Positions 1-7,696 of a stretch of DNA of 64,000 nt are shown here, one piece after another. The stretch covers positions 62,001 through 126,000 of the forward strand of contig NZ_BRXS01000001.1 of NCBI RefSeq assembly GCF_030159095.1, written 5' to 3'. Below the pieces are notes generated by a model that was given only the letters and a program-made list of their open reading frames with translations, did no database searches and was not told where the DNA came from. Source of the DNA: Roseisolibacter agri. Its GTDB lineage: Bacteria > Gemmatimonadota > Gemmatimonadetes > Gemmatimonadales > Gemmatimonadaceae. Made by a program: the position numbers and the translations under genes. Position 1 is the first letter of the stretch, and each line of letters opens with the position of its first letter.

Positions 1-794
1 GCGTTGCCATACGGGCTGCTGCCGTACGGGCTGGGCGACGACGCCGCGCCGCGGTCCTGCCCGTAGCTCGCGGTCGGGCGCGGCGGGTAGTCGGGGCCGT
101 AGCGCTCCGCCGACGCATGGTCGAACGCGGACGAGCCGCGCTCGTACGTCGGGCGCTGCGCGCGCTGCGAGCTGCGGAGGAAGCGCGCGCCGATCACGCC
201 GAGCGCGAACATCCCGCCCAGGAAGAGCGCGGGCTGGCGGCGCGCGACGTCCTCCGCGCGGTCCACCAGCTCGTGGACGTCCGCGCGCTGCAGGTAGTCC
301 GAGAGGCGCTGCATCTCGCGACCGGCACGCTCGGCGTAGTCGCCGAGCTGCGGCTGCTGCTGGCGCAGCTGCTGGCTCGACTGCAGCAGCGCCTGCGCGA
401 CGCCGCCCAGCGTGTCCGCCGCGCGCGCCTTGCCGCGGTCGAGGCCAGACTCCACGCGCTGCGTCACCTGCTCGCGCGCGTCGCCGGCCAGGTGCACGGC
501 GCGGTCCTTCGCCTGCTCGACGGCGCCGTGCACGTCACGCGGCGGGGACGACTGCTGCAGCTGCTGCTGCTGCTGGTACGACTGCTGATGCGACGGCGGC
601 GACTGCGGCCACGGCTGCTGCGACGCGTACTGCGAGGACTGCTGCGACGGTTGCTGCGTCGGTTGCTGCGTCGGTTGCTGCGTCGGCCAGGGCGCGGGAT
701 TCTGGTCGCGACGGTTCGCGTCCCAGGCCTGCCCCTGCCCGGTGTTGCCGTAGCCGGGCGTGTCGCCCGGCGTCGAACCCTGCCAATCGGCCAT
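1..794 (-). CDS. YqjD/DUF883-like membrane-anchored protein (3' end outside window)
   Basis: The start ATG at 794-792 follows an AGGAGG box a few bases upstream; the gene runs leftward off the window after 264 codons. Residues about 1-75 are low-complexity Gln/Pro/Ser, including PTQQ repeats encoded by a 12-bp DNA repeat. A helical region with alternating charges follows (VEQAKDRAVHLAGDAREQV), then one hydrophobic segment PALFLGGMFALGVIGARFL, then a Tyr/Pro/Gly-rich tail. The layout of a long amphipathic helix plus one C-terminal membrane segment next to a YqjE-type holin-like gene resembles the yqjD-yqjE pair of proteobacteria (DUF883, or DUF3618-type proteins). The family assignment is inference; the topology is seen directly. 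Confidence 0.7.
   Translation of the reverse strand, partial: MADWQGSTPGDTPGYGNTGQGQAWDANRRDQNPAPWPTQQPTQQPTQQPSQQSSQYASQQPWPQSPPSHQQSYQQQQQLQQSSPPRDVHGAVEQAKDRAVHLAGDAREQVTQRVESGLDRGKARAADTLGGVAQALLQSSQQLRQQQPQLGDYAERAGREMQRLSDYLQRADVHELVDRAEDVARRQPALFLGGMFALGVIGARFLRSSQRAQRPTYERGSSAFDHASAERYGPDYPPRPTASYGQDRGAASSPSPYGSSPYGN
649..684. repeat. 12-bp tandem repeat inside the first gene
   Basis: Three perfect copies of GGTTGCTGCGTC (plus strand). They encode the PTQQ repeats of the minus-strand protein. Imperfect relatives lie to the left of it. It is a candidate length-variable microsatellite that keeps frame. Confidence 0.85.
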
Positions 795-839
795 TGATGC
801 CTCCTCGAAGGTCTCGCGCGCGTGGTCGCGCGCGTCTCG

Positions 840-1325
840 TCAGTCGCCGCGCGGCCGCGCGGTGAGCTCGCGGCGCACCTCGCGCATCTCCTGCCGCGCC
901 CACGCCGCGTCCTCGCGCAGCGTCTCGACGGTCTGCGGCGCGCCGATCGAGCGGCGCTTGACGTCGTTCACCGCCGCGAGGCCCAGGAAGTAGCCCGCGG
1001 CCAGCAGCACGACGCCGACGATGAGCGCCGCGAGCCAGTAGTTGCCGAGCAGCTGCCCGAGCGCGAGCACCGCGAACGCGCCCACCGCGAGCGTGCCGGC
1101 GAGCGCGAAGCCGACGGCGATGCCGATCCGCACGCCGTCGCGCGCCAGCGTCGCGCCGGTGCGCCGCATCTCCGCCTTCGCCAGCAGCATCTCCTGCCGT
1201 ACGAGCTCGCCGGTATCCTGGCTCAGCCGGCGCAGCAGCTCGCCGAGCGAGGGCTCGGGCGCGGCGTGGATGCCGCCGCCGTTCGGGGAGCGCGTGATGC
1301 GCGGGTCGTAGGGCTCCGATGCCAT
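840..1325 (-). CDS. Phage holin family / YqjE-like membrane protein
   Basis: 161 residues. The start ATG at 1325 is preceded by GAGGAATGG about 10 bases upstream. An N-terminal amphipathic helix (LGELLRRLSQDTGELVRQEM, about residues 27-46) leads into two membrane segments, VRIGIAVGFALAGTLAVGAFAVLA and YWLAALIVGVVLLAAGYFLG, separated by a short turn, with a charged C-terminal helix. This is the layout of the Actinobacteria-type holin superfamily III / YqjE proteins, which are envelope proteins of unknown function rather than lysis holins. It lies 45 bp upstream of the YqjD-like gene on the same strand, so the two probably form an operon. Confidence 0.8.
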   Translation of the reverse strand: MASEPYDPRITRSPNGGGIHAAPEPSLGELLRRLSQDTGELVRQEMLLAKAEMRRTGATLARDGVRIGIAVGFALAGTLAVGAFAVLALGQLLGNYWLAALIVGVVLLAAGYFLGLAAVNDVKRRSIGAPQTVETLREDAAWARQEMREVRRELTARPRGD

Positions 1326-1458
1326 CGCCGTCCATTCCTCCGTCGTCGTGGGGAGGACCGCCGGGGCAAGGCGCGGGCCCGGTCGGGTGCGCCGCGGCGG
1401 ACCGTCGGCGAGGTCGGCCGCAGCAGCGCGTCGTCCCCGCGCGGTGTACCTTCGCCGC

Positions 1459-1986
1459 ATGAGCACGCCCCGCCTCGAGATCCGCACGCTCACGCCGGGA
1501 CGCGACGCGGTCGTCGACCGGTGGCTGGCGCGCGTCGCGCGGCTGGGGCCCGCGGAGTGGGGCCGGCTGGACGCGATCGGTCAGCGCTTCGTCGCGGGCG
1601 ACCCGATGTCGCGCTGGCAGCGCGCCGCGCGCCTGTCGGCGGCCGGCGCGGCGGTGCCGGCGCTGCCCGCGCTGCAGCAGGCGCTGGCGGTGGTGGGCTT
1701 CGGCGTCGAGCTGGTGCGCGATCTGACGGGCGGCACGCACGACGGCCCGCGGCGTCCACGCGACGCGCCGCCGTCGGCGGATCCGCGCACGCGGCGCCGC
1801 GTCGCGCAGGTGCAGTCGCTGTGGGACCTTGGGCACGCGCAGCCCGGCGGCGGGGGCGCCGCGATGTCGTGCCTGATGCTCGGCCTGGCCGCGCTGCACG
1901 CGCGCCCGCTGCTGCCGGCGGACGCGTTCGCGCGGCTGTACGCGCTGGTGGAGCCGGTGATTCCCGTGGTCGACGTCGAGCCCTGA
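1459..1986 (+). CDS. Hypothetical protein, 175 aa
   Basis: Starts at ATG 1459 (MSTPRLEIRTLTPGRDAVV) and stops with TGA at 1984-1986. It is divergent from the holin-like gene. No signal peptide or clear membrane helix is seen; the chain is Ala/Arg-rich and helical, with a Gly patch (GGGGAAMSC) near residue 135. I do not recognise the family. Its last 25 or so codons recur in degraded form at 3295-3363, so the 3' end of this gene was duplicated. A family-A palindromic element starts only six bases after the stop. Confidence 0.6.
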   Translation: MSTPRLEIRTLTPGRDAVVDRWLARVARLGPAEWGRLDAIGQRFVAGDPMSRWQRAARLSAAGAAVPALPALQQALAVVGFGVELVRDLTGGTHDGPRRPRDAPPSADPRTRRRVAQVQSLWDLGHAQPGGGGAAMSCLMLGLAALHARPLLPADAFARLYALVEPVIPVVDVEP

Positions 1987-1991
1987 CTTCT

Positions 1992-2190
1992 CACGCCGGA
2001 CCCTAACGGCAGCAATAGGTAAGGATGAAAGTCCGAGAATTTTGGATCGAAAGTCTGATGGCTCCGATGAAGCTCGAGATGGCCTGCCTCCAAGTGGACC
2101 CATTCACACTTGAGCAGATCGTCAAGAACTCCATGCGCGTGCACATGGATGCAGAACAAGCCATCAGACTTGCGATTGTAGCAGCCGCTC
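1992..2190. repeat. Family-A palindromic element A1 (degenerate)
   Basis: The left part (1992-2072) carries the family boundary ACGCCGGACCC, then AACGGCAGCAA, GGATGAAAGTCCGAGAA and AGTCTGATGGCTCCG. The opposite arm is reduced: GCCATCAGACTTGCGAT around 2160-2176, followed by GCAGCCG. Internal sequence between the arms is unrelated to the other copies. It abuts the stop codon at 1986. No gene is supported between 1987 and 2287. Confidence 0.6.
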
Positions 2191-2287
2191 GTTGACGTGT
2201 GCGAACCGACCGTCGGCGGGGCGCCTAGCTGCGCCATGAGTGGGCCGGGAGCGCAACCGGTGAACTGTGTAAGCGCAAGGGTGCGCT

Positions 2288-2884
2288 TCAGCTAAGACTG
2301 CCGTTACCGACTGGCGCGCCGCGCGTCTGCTCTGGCCGACCTCCAAACGGTACTCGATCGAGGATGTCTGTGGCGAACCGCTCGCTAAAGCCGCACAGGA
2401 ATGCCGCGACTTGCACATACGCGAACGCCTGGGGCGTAGCAGTCGTGCCGACGTTGATGATCCCGTGGTGGAGGATCTGGTAGACTACGACGGCGAAAAT
2501 TGCCGCCAGTATCGGGCGGCCTGCACCAGCGAATACGACGATGCGCGTCTTAGTCTCGCCGCTCAGATCGGTCCCAGGCAGCCGCATGATCACGCTTGCT
2601 ACGGCGCCGAGCCCAGCGTACGTGAGAATCCGGGCCACTCGCACCAGTGCGTCTGCGCTGTCGTTCGCGAAGGTCAAAGGTCCTCGGACATTCCCCAGCC
2701 GCACGAGGACCACGTAAAGACCACAGATGGCGATTGGAACGAGCACCGCCGCGAGCACTCCGACTCCGAGTCCGAGCAGGTAGTAGAGGCGATTGCGTGA
2801 CTGCTCATGCTGCGCAAGACGTGCCTTGGCCTGCGCGAGCGCCTCGCGTGCGATCTTGAGATCGCAGTTCTCGGACGTACGTAC
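2288..2884 (-). pseudogene. Polytopic membrane protein portion separated from the upstream ORF by one in-frame TAA
   Basis: Read on the minus strand directly after the TAA of the preceding ORF, this frame stays open for 198 codons in the same frame. It begins with a charged helix (REALAQAKARLAQHEQ) and a membrane segment (LYYLLGLGVGVLAAVLVPIA), then has three more hydrophobic stretches and ends with a conserved-looking AFLCGFSERFATDIL tail. The first ATG/GTG/TTG codon after the TAA is GTG at 2758, 43 codons in and in the middle of the first membrane helix, so independent initiation would cut that helix. This looks like the C-terminal part of one gene broken by a nonsense mutation. Base composition is visibly less GC-rich than neighbours. 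The family is not recognised. Confidence 0.6.
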
Positions 2885-3097
2885 TTAAACGGCTGCCGTT
2901 TCGCGCGCGCCATGCAGAAGTTCGATCACCTCATCATGCACCGTCGACGGCCGACGGCCCATGCGCTTGATGAGCGCACGCACCTCGGCATTTAGGATGA
3001 CGGCCGCGGGGCTAACGTCAGACACCGGCGTGAACTTGGTCAGATGGGTATCGTACTCATCCCGGATACGCTTCTGCTCGTCGCTAGGTGCCGTCAT
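2885..3097 (-). CDS. Small soluble protein or N-terminal half of an interrupted gene, 70 aa
   Basis: ATG at 3097 is preceded by GGGAG seven bases upstream. The predicted protein is soluble and charged (MTAPSDEQKRIRDEYDTHL...LIKRMGRRPSTVHDEV) and ends at TAA 2887-2885. Coding continues in the same frame beyond the TAA (see the adjacent membrane-protein entry), so this may be the N-terminal 70 residues of a 268-residue protein. No function is recognised. Like its continuation it lies in the lower-GC insert between two copies of the neighbouring gene's tail, which suggests acquisition. Confidence 0.55.
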   Translation of the reverse strand: MTAPSDEQKRIRDEYDTHLTKFTPVSDVSPAAVILNAEVRALIKRMGRRPSTVHDEVIELLHGARETAAV

Positions 3098-3294
3098 GGA
3101 TGGGCTCCCGCGTGGAAACAAATGACGGTGGGCGCCCCACTCTTGGTCTTAATCTCGGGTTACGCAAGGGGCGCTTTATCCAACCGCAGGAGCTCTTGTA
3201 GCGACCGACCCACCGGCGGCGCTCGTAGGGGCAAGTGGGCGAGAGGCGTAAGAAGCGCTCATGCGTGGAACGCCGATGACGGCTGCCCGTGGGC

Positions 3295-3363
3295 GCCGGC
3301 TGACGCGTTCGCGCCGCTGCGCCGGTGGAATCAGTGATTTCGGCGGCCGACGTCGAGCCCTGA
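3295..3363 (+). pseudogene. Duplicated 3' tail of the 1459-1986 gene
   Basis: The sequence GACGCGTTCGCGC...GTGGA...CAGTGATT...GACGTCGAGCCCTGAC parallels 1920-1988 (GACGCGTTCGCGC...GTGGAGCCGGTGATT...GACGTCGAGCCCTGAC) and ends with the same stop codon. It then runs directly into palindromic element A2, just as the intact gene runs into A1. The upstream part of the gene is absent. The stretch from 3098 to 3294 holds nothing else I can support. Confidence 0.75.
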
Positions 3364-3369
3364 CGGCTG

Positions 3370-3541
3370 CGCCGGGCCCGAACGGCGAACGGCTTTGACA
3401 GGATTTACAGGATTGAACGGACAAGATCTGATGTACGCTCCTCACGGCGCATGGAGCTTTGCGCAATGAGGAGGGCACATCAGATCCTGTCCGCCAATCC
3501 GTCTTGATCCTGTCTGTGGTTGCCGTTCGGGTCCGGCGCGC
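3370..3541. repeat. Family-A palindromic element A2 (ACAGGATT subtype)
   Basis: Left end GCGCCGGGCCCGAACGGC and right end GCCGTTCGGGTCCGGCGC are near-perfect inverted terminal repeats. Inside, TGACAGGATTTACAGGATT and ACAAGATCTGATGT on the left face ACATCAGATCCTGTCC and TTGATCCTGTCTG on the right; GCTCCTCA faces TGAGGAGG near the centre. The termini match the other family-A copies but the body differs. It lies between the duplicated gene tail (stop 3363) and the stop codon of the X25 lipoprotein (3545). Confidence 0.85.
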
Positions 3542-3544
3542 CGC

Positions 3545-4873
3545 TCAGCAGCCCAGCGTCGCGCGGATCTGCGTCGCGGCGTCCAGGAGCGCCGTCGCGC
3601 CGTCGACCGGGATCTTCCGCCCGCTGAGCGCGCGCACCTGCGCCATGAAGTCCGCGAGGCTCGAGCAGGCGGCGGCCGTCGCGCCGGAGGCGATGGCGCT
3701 CTGCGCGTCGGCCAGCTTGGCCTGCAGGCTGGTGGTCGTGCCGCGGTCCAGCGCCAGCGCGCCCACCATCGCGCGCAGCACCGCGAGCTGCTGCGCGGCG
3801 GTGGTCGACGTGGGCACGGCCTCCGCGATCGTCAGCACGTGCGTCGACGGATCGTACGTGAACCGCATCGCGGCGCCCGTCGGCGGCACCGTGAACGGGA
3901 TGTTGTCGCCGAAGAGCACCCCGCCGGCGCCGTAGCTCACGTTCCAGCTGTCGTTGATGGCCGTCTTCGCCTCGTAGCTGCCGCCCGGCAGCGTGAACAC
4001 CGCCCGCCAGGTGCCCGACGTCGCGTCGTACGTCAGGTGCGTGGCCGCGCACGTGGGATCCCAGTCGCCCGCGCAGCCCGCCTCGGACTGGAAGCTGCCG
4101 ACGGCGGTCACGGTCGTCACCGGCGGCTGCACCTCGGTGATCGTGAGCACGTGCGTCGCCGCGTCGTACGCGAAGCGCATCGTGGCGCCCGCGGCCACCG
4201 TGAACGGGATGTTGGCGCCATTCTGCTGGCCGCTCGCGCCGTAGTTCTCGTCCCAGCCCTCGTTGATGGCGGCCTTCACCTCGTAGCTGCCCGCCGGGAG
4301 CGCGCTGGTGACGAACGTGTAGATGCCGTCGCCATCCGGATCCTGCAGCCACGAGCGCAGGCACGTCGGGTCCCAGTCGCCCGAGCAGCCCAGCTCCGAC
4401 TGGAAGCTCCCCGCCGCGGTCACGATGACGGAGCGGCGGTTGTCGGTGATCCAGTGCGTCGCGTGGTCGTAGTAGAACTTCACCGTCGCCGGCGCCGCGA
4501 GCGAGAGCGAGAGGTTCGCGCCGTTCGCGGTCGCGTTCACGCCGTAGTTCTCGTCCCACGTGCCGTTGAGCGCGGCCTTGTACTCGTAGCTGCCGGCGGG
4601 GATGCCGAGCGCGCGCTGCCAGACGCCGTCGTTCGCGTCGTAGATCAGCTGCGTCGCGGAGCACGTCGGCTGCCAGTCGCCGGCGCACCCCGCTTCGGAC
4701 TGGAAGCTCGCCGCGACCGTGACCGTCGTGGGGGCGGGCGTGTGGTCACCCGAGGGGCGGCTCCGTGGACGCAGCGCGCCGTCGGGCGCCAGGGTCGGAT
4801 CCGCGCACGCGCTCGCGAGCAGCAGCGCGAGGGCGGCGGTGTGAGCGAGGCGGCGGCGCGGCGCGACGGGCAT
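3545..4873 (-). CDS. Lipoprotein with three X25 (pullulanase-type) domains
   Basis: 442 residues from ATG 4873, preceded by GAGGA eight bases upstream; it begins with a lipoprotein signal (RRRLAHTAALALLLASAC). Three tandem modules of about 90-100 residues each start with SFQSE(A/L)GC(A/S)GDW(D/Q)PTC, contain G(S)YE(Y/V/A)K(A/T)A(L/I)N and end with (F/Y)(D/T)YD..TH. This is the signature of the SusE/F-like X25 domain seen in bacterial pullulanases, thought to bind alpha-glucans. No GH13 catalytic domain follows; the C-terminal 90 residues are helical and Ala-rich with one Cys near the end. A surface starch-binding role is inference. The gene is bracketed by two family-A elements, with element A2 ending four bases from its stop. 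An in-frame ATG at 4912 would add 13 residues before the signal. Confidence 0.85.
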   Translation of the reverse strand: MPVAPRRRLAHTAALALLLASACADPTLAPDGALRPRSRPSGDHTPAPTTVTVAASFQSEAGCAGDWQPTCSATQLIYDANDGVWQRALGIPAGSYEYKAALNGTWDENYGVNATANGANLSLSLAAPATVKFYYDHATHWITDNRRSVIVTAAGSFQSELGCSGDWDPTCLRSWLQDPDGDGIYTFVTSALPAGSYEVKAAINEGWDENYGASGQQNGANIPFTVAAGATMRFAYDAATHVLTITEVQPPVTTVTAVGSFQSEAGCAGDWDPTCAATHLTYDATSGTWRAVFTLPGGSYEAKTAINDSWNVSYGAGGVLFGDNIPFTVPPTGAAMRFTYDPSTHVLTIAEAVPTSTTAAQQLAVLRAMVGALALDRGTTTSLQAKLADAQSAIASGATAAACSSLADFMAQVRALSGRKIPVDGATALLDAATQIRATLGC

Positions 4874-5036
4874 GGGCGCGATCCTCACGATGGGTGTCGG
4901 CGACGGGCTCATGGCGGTCCCGTGGCGCGCCCAGTGTGCGGGCCGAGCCGCGAACATGCAATCCTGAGGCGCTCGGGCCACACCTGCCCGATCGTTCATC
5001 GGGAGGGACGTTCGCGGTCGTGACGGCGATCGCCGC

Positions 5037-5206
5037 GCGCCGGACCCTGAACGGCGAACGGCATTGCAAGGATGAAGATCGGAGAAAGTCTGATAACGGC
5101 GGATGGCTCCGCGTGACGCGATGTTGGTCGCCACCACGCGAAGCCATCCGCTCTTATCAGATCTTGTCCGATCGCATCCTTGCTGCCGTTCCGTTCGGGT
5201 CCGGCG
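5037..5206. repeat. Family-A palindromic element A3 (type copy)
   Basis: Both 11-base ends are intact: GCGCCGGACCC at 5037 and GGGTCCGGCGC ending at 5206. The left arm reads AACGGC, GCAAGGATGAAGATCGGAGA, AAGTCTGATAACGGCGGATGG; the right arm reads CCATCCGCTCTTATCAGATC, TTGTCCGATCGCATCCTTGC, GCCGTT. The loop region carries GGCTCCGCG...CGCGAAGCC. It sits 34 bp beyond the penicillin-acylase stop codon. The stretch 4874-5036 otherwise contains only the upstream region of the X25 lipoprotein. Confidence 0.9.
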
Positions 5207-5239
5207 CATTCATGAAGGCCACGTCCCCTGCAGTGCCGC

Positions 5240-7654
5240 TCACGGCGCCAGCACCTCCCGCCGCTCCGCCGCCGCCTCCACCGCCCGCGTCGTGTACGGC
5301 ACGCGGAAGTAGCGCCCCTCGGCCCATGGCCCGAACAGGTCGCGGTAGTGCGGGCTGCGCGGATCGCCGCTCTGCCCGGGCGTGTTGGTGCCGAGCGAGC
5401 GGTCCCAGTCGGCCACGTCGCTGACGATGCGGAACGACGCGCCCGCGGTCTGGTTGTCGCCGCTGCCCGTGGCGTTGAGCGTGTGCGCCGAGCCGCCACG
5501 CGGCGCCGGCCCGACGTCGAAGGTCGCGCGCGCCGCGCTGTCGAGCGCCGCGCCCAGCGGATGGCGGATCAGCGCGTGGTGGTAGCGCGCCTGGCCGTAC
5601 TGCCAGCGCGCGAGCTCCGGCCCGAAGCGTGTCGACAGCTCGCCCACCGCCTCGCCGAACGTCGCGGCCAGCAGCGCGTCGCGCGCGGCGCGCGGATCGC
5701 CTGCGTCGAGCACGCCCGCCGGCGCACGCTCCGGTCGCGTCATCCACTCGACGACGCGCGTCAGCGGGACGCTGCCCATCGCGTCGCGCGCGTCGGCCGG
5801 GATCGCGCGGCGCGTCACTGCGCGCGAGAGCGTGCGCTCCCACATCATGTACACGCCCGCCGGCACCGACGACGCGGCGAGCACGTGGTCCCATGCCGCG
5901 AGCGTGTCGCGCGCGCGCCGCGCCAGCGCACCGCGGTTCGTGTCCTCGAAAGCGACATCGCGCAGCAGCGGCGCCAGCGCGCGCGCGGACAGCGACGTCT
6001 CGTCGTGCTGCAGGCGCGCCATGTCGGCCGCCGTCGCGCCGGTCACCGTGCCGAGCGCCTCGCGCAGCCGCGTGCCGCGCCACGCCTCCGCCCAGGTGCG
6101 CGCGACCGCATCGGTGTGCGCGTAGCCCGCGGGGACGTTGTTCTCGTTGGCCGAGCCGACGAAGCCCTCGCGCGGGTTCACGCGGTGCGGCAGCTCGAGG
6201 ATCGGGAGGAAGCCGGCCCACTCGTGGCGCCCGTCGCCCGGCACCGGCAGCAGCCCGCTCCACGTGCGGCGGACCGGCGCGATGCCCGCGGCCTGCCAGC
6301 CGATCGTGCCGCTCGTGTCGCCCCACACCCAGTTGAGCGCCGGCATGTGCGCGTAGCGCAGCCCCGCGCGGAACTCGTCCCACGTGCGCGCCTGGTCCAG
6401 CCGCAGGCTCGCCAGGTACGGCGCGCCGCCCGGCTCCAGCCACGCCGCGCGCACCGCGTAGGCGCGATGGCTCGCGCTGTCGATCCACGTCACGGGACCG
6501 TGGCGCGTGAAGCGCAGCGTCACCACGCGCGGCCCCTCGCCGCGCACGCGGATCGTGTCGGTCTCGCTGCGCATGCGCGCCCACGCGCCCCGGTAGCGGT
6601 AGCGCGTGTGGTCGCGCGGATCGAGCTCGTAGACGTAGAGGTCCGTCTGGTCGAGGCCGAAGATCGTGAGCCCCCACGCGCCGTGGCGGTTGTGGCCGAT
6701 CGCGACGCCGGGCAGCGCGGGCTCGCCGCCGCCGATCACGTCCCAGCCGGGCGCGGTCAGGTGCACCCAGTAGCGCAGCGACGGCACGGCGATCGTGCGA
6801 TGCGGGTCGTTCGCCACGATCGGCTTGCCGCTCGCGGTGCGCGTGCCGGCGACGGCCCAGTTGTTGGAGCCTTCCGGCATGTCCTCGAACGACTCGCTCG
6901 CCGCTTCCCGCTCGCCGCTCGATGCTGCAGCACCAGCGACGTCGGTCGCCGTGAACGCCGCCGGCGCGCGGAACGCGCGGAACAGCGCCAGCGCCGAATC
7001 CGACAGCGCCGCGACGTCCAGCGCCGTGTCGGGATCGAGCATCACGCGCCCCGGCCCGAACACGCCCAGCGCCGCCACGCGCGCCGCGCCCAGCGTCCGC
7101 ACCGCCCGCGCACGGTCGATCTCCGTCTCGGCGTTGCCGACGAGCGCGTTGTGCCGCGACACCACCACCGCGGGCGTCCAGCGCCCCGGCGTGATGCCGA
7201 GCCGCTGCAGCTCGGGCGGCAGGAGCGTGCTGTCGCGCGCCACGCGGTCGATCCATGCGTTGACGCCGTCCGCGAACGCCTGCACGATCGCCGCGCCGCG
7301 CGGATGGTAGTGCGCCAGCTCGCGCGCCGCGTCGCCGCGGTAGCGGAAGAGCCGCGCGCCGTGGTCGCGCGCCGCCCAGCGCGCGCCGAGCGCCTCCGCC
7401 ATCGTGCCGGTGGCCTGGCGGCGCCACAGCTCCAGCTGGAACAGCCGGTCGCGCGCCGCGCTCCACCCCTGCGCGAAGAAGAGATCGTGCTCGTTGGCGG
7501 CGCGGATGTGCACGATGCCGGACGAGTCGCGCAGCAGCGTGACGGGTGCGCGCAGGCCGGGCGTGCGGAGGGTGTCGGGCGCCGGCTGTGCGGCGACGGG
7601 CGACGCGAGGAGCAGGGCGGCGGCGAGCGCCGCGCGACGGGGCAGGGCAGGCAT
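5240..7654 (-). CDS. Penicillin acylase family Ntn hydrolase
   Basis: 804 residues. An N-terminal signal peptide (RRAALAAALLLASPVAAQ) points to export. The N-terminal region has the acylase pattern IVHIRA.NEHDLFFAQGW.AARDRLFQLELWRR (about residues 47-79). The autocatalytic processing site is EG/SNNWAVAG, with Ser263 as the predicted new N-terminal nucleophile of the beta chain; downstream ANDPH, YWVHL and GVAIGHNRHGAWGLT match the beta-subunit core. The family cleaves amide bonds in beta-lactams, acyl-homoserine lactones and related N-acyl compounds; the real substrate cannot be told from sequence. Length is typical for an uncleaved precursor. It stands alone on its strand, with the soluble chemoreceptor 42 bp upstream. 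Confidence 0.93.
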   Translation of the reverse strand: MPALPRRAALAAALLLASPVAAQPAPDTLRTPGLRAPVTLLRDSSGIVHIRAANEHDLFFAQGWSAARDRLFQLELWRRQATGTMAEALGARWAARDHGARLFRYRGDAARELAHYHPRGAAIVQAFADGVNAWIDRVARDSTLLPPELQRLGITPGRWTPAVVVSRHNALVGNAETEIDRARAVRTLGAARVAALGVFGPGRVMLDPDTALDVAALSDSALALFRAFRAPAAFTATDVAGAAASSGEREAASESFEDMPEGSNNWAVAGTRTASGKPIVANDPHRTIAVPSLRYWVHLTAPGWDVIGGGEPALPGVAIGHNRHGAWGLTIFGLDQTDLYVYELDPRDHTRYRYRGAWARMRSETDTIRVRGEGPRVVTLRFTRHGPVTWIDSASHRAYAVRAAWLEPGGAPYLASLRLDQARTWDEFRAGLRYAHMPALNWVWGDTSGTIGWQAAGIAPVRRTWSGLLPVPGDGRHEWAGFLPILELPHRVNPREGFVGSANENNVPAGYAHTDAVARTWAEAWRGTRLREALGTVTGATAADMARLQHDETSLSARALAPLLRDVAFEDTNRGALARRARDTLAAWDHVLAASSVPAGVYMMWERTLSRAVTRRAIPADARDAMGSVPLTRVVEWMTRPERAPAGVLDAGDPRAARDALLAATFGEAVGELSTRFGPELARWQYGQARYHHALIRHPLGAALDSAARATFDVGPAPRGGSAHTLNATGSGDNQTAGASFRIVSDVADWDRSLGTNTPGQSGDPRSPHYRDLFGPWAEGRYFRVPYTTRAVEAAAERREVLAP

Positions 7655-7696
7655 GGCGGCGAGGATAGCCCGCGGGCCGGCGCCCCGCGAGTGCGC

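Noticed and set aside
840-1325. Holin-like gene considered as a prophage lysis gene
   Set aside because: No other phage gene is nearby; the YqjE-like sequence and YqjD-like partner fit a chromosomal envelope operon.
2164-2418. An 84-codon minus-strand frame in the lower-GC insert
   Set aside because: It overlaps the membrane-protein frame and element A1, has no ribosome site, and its composition gives no support.
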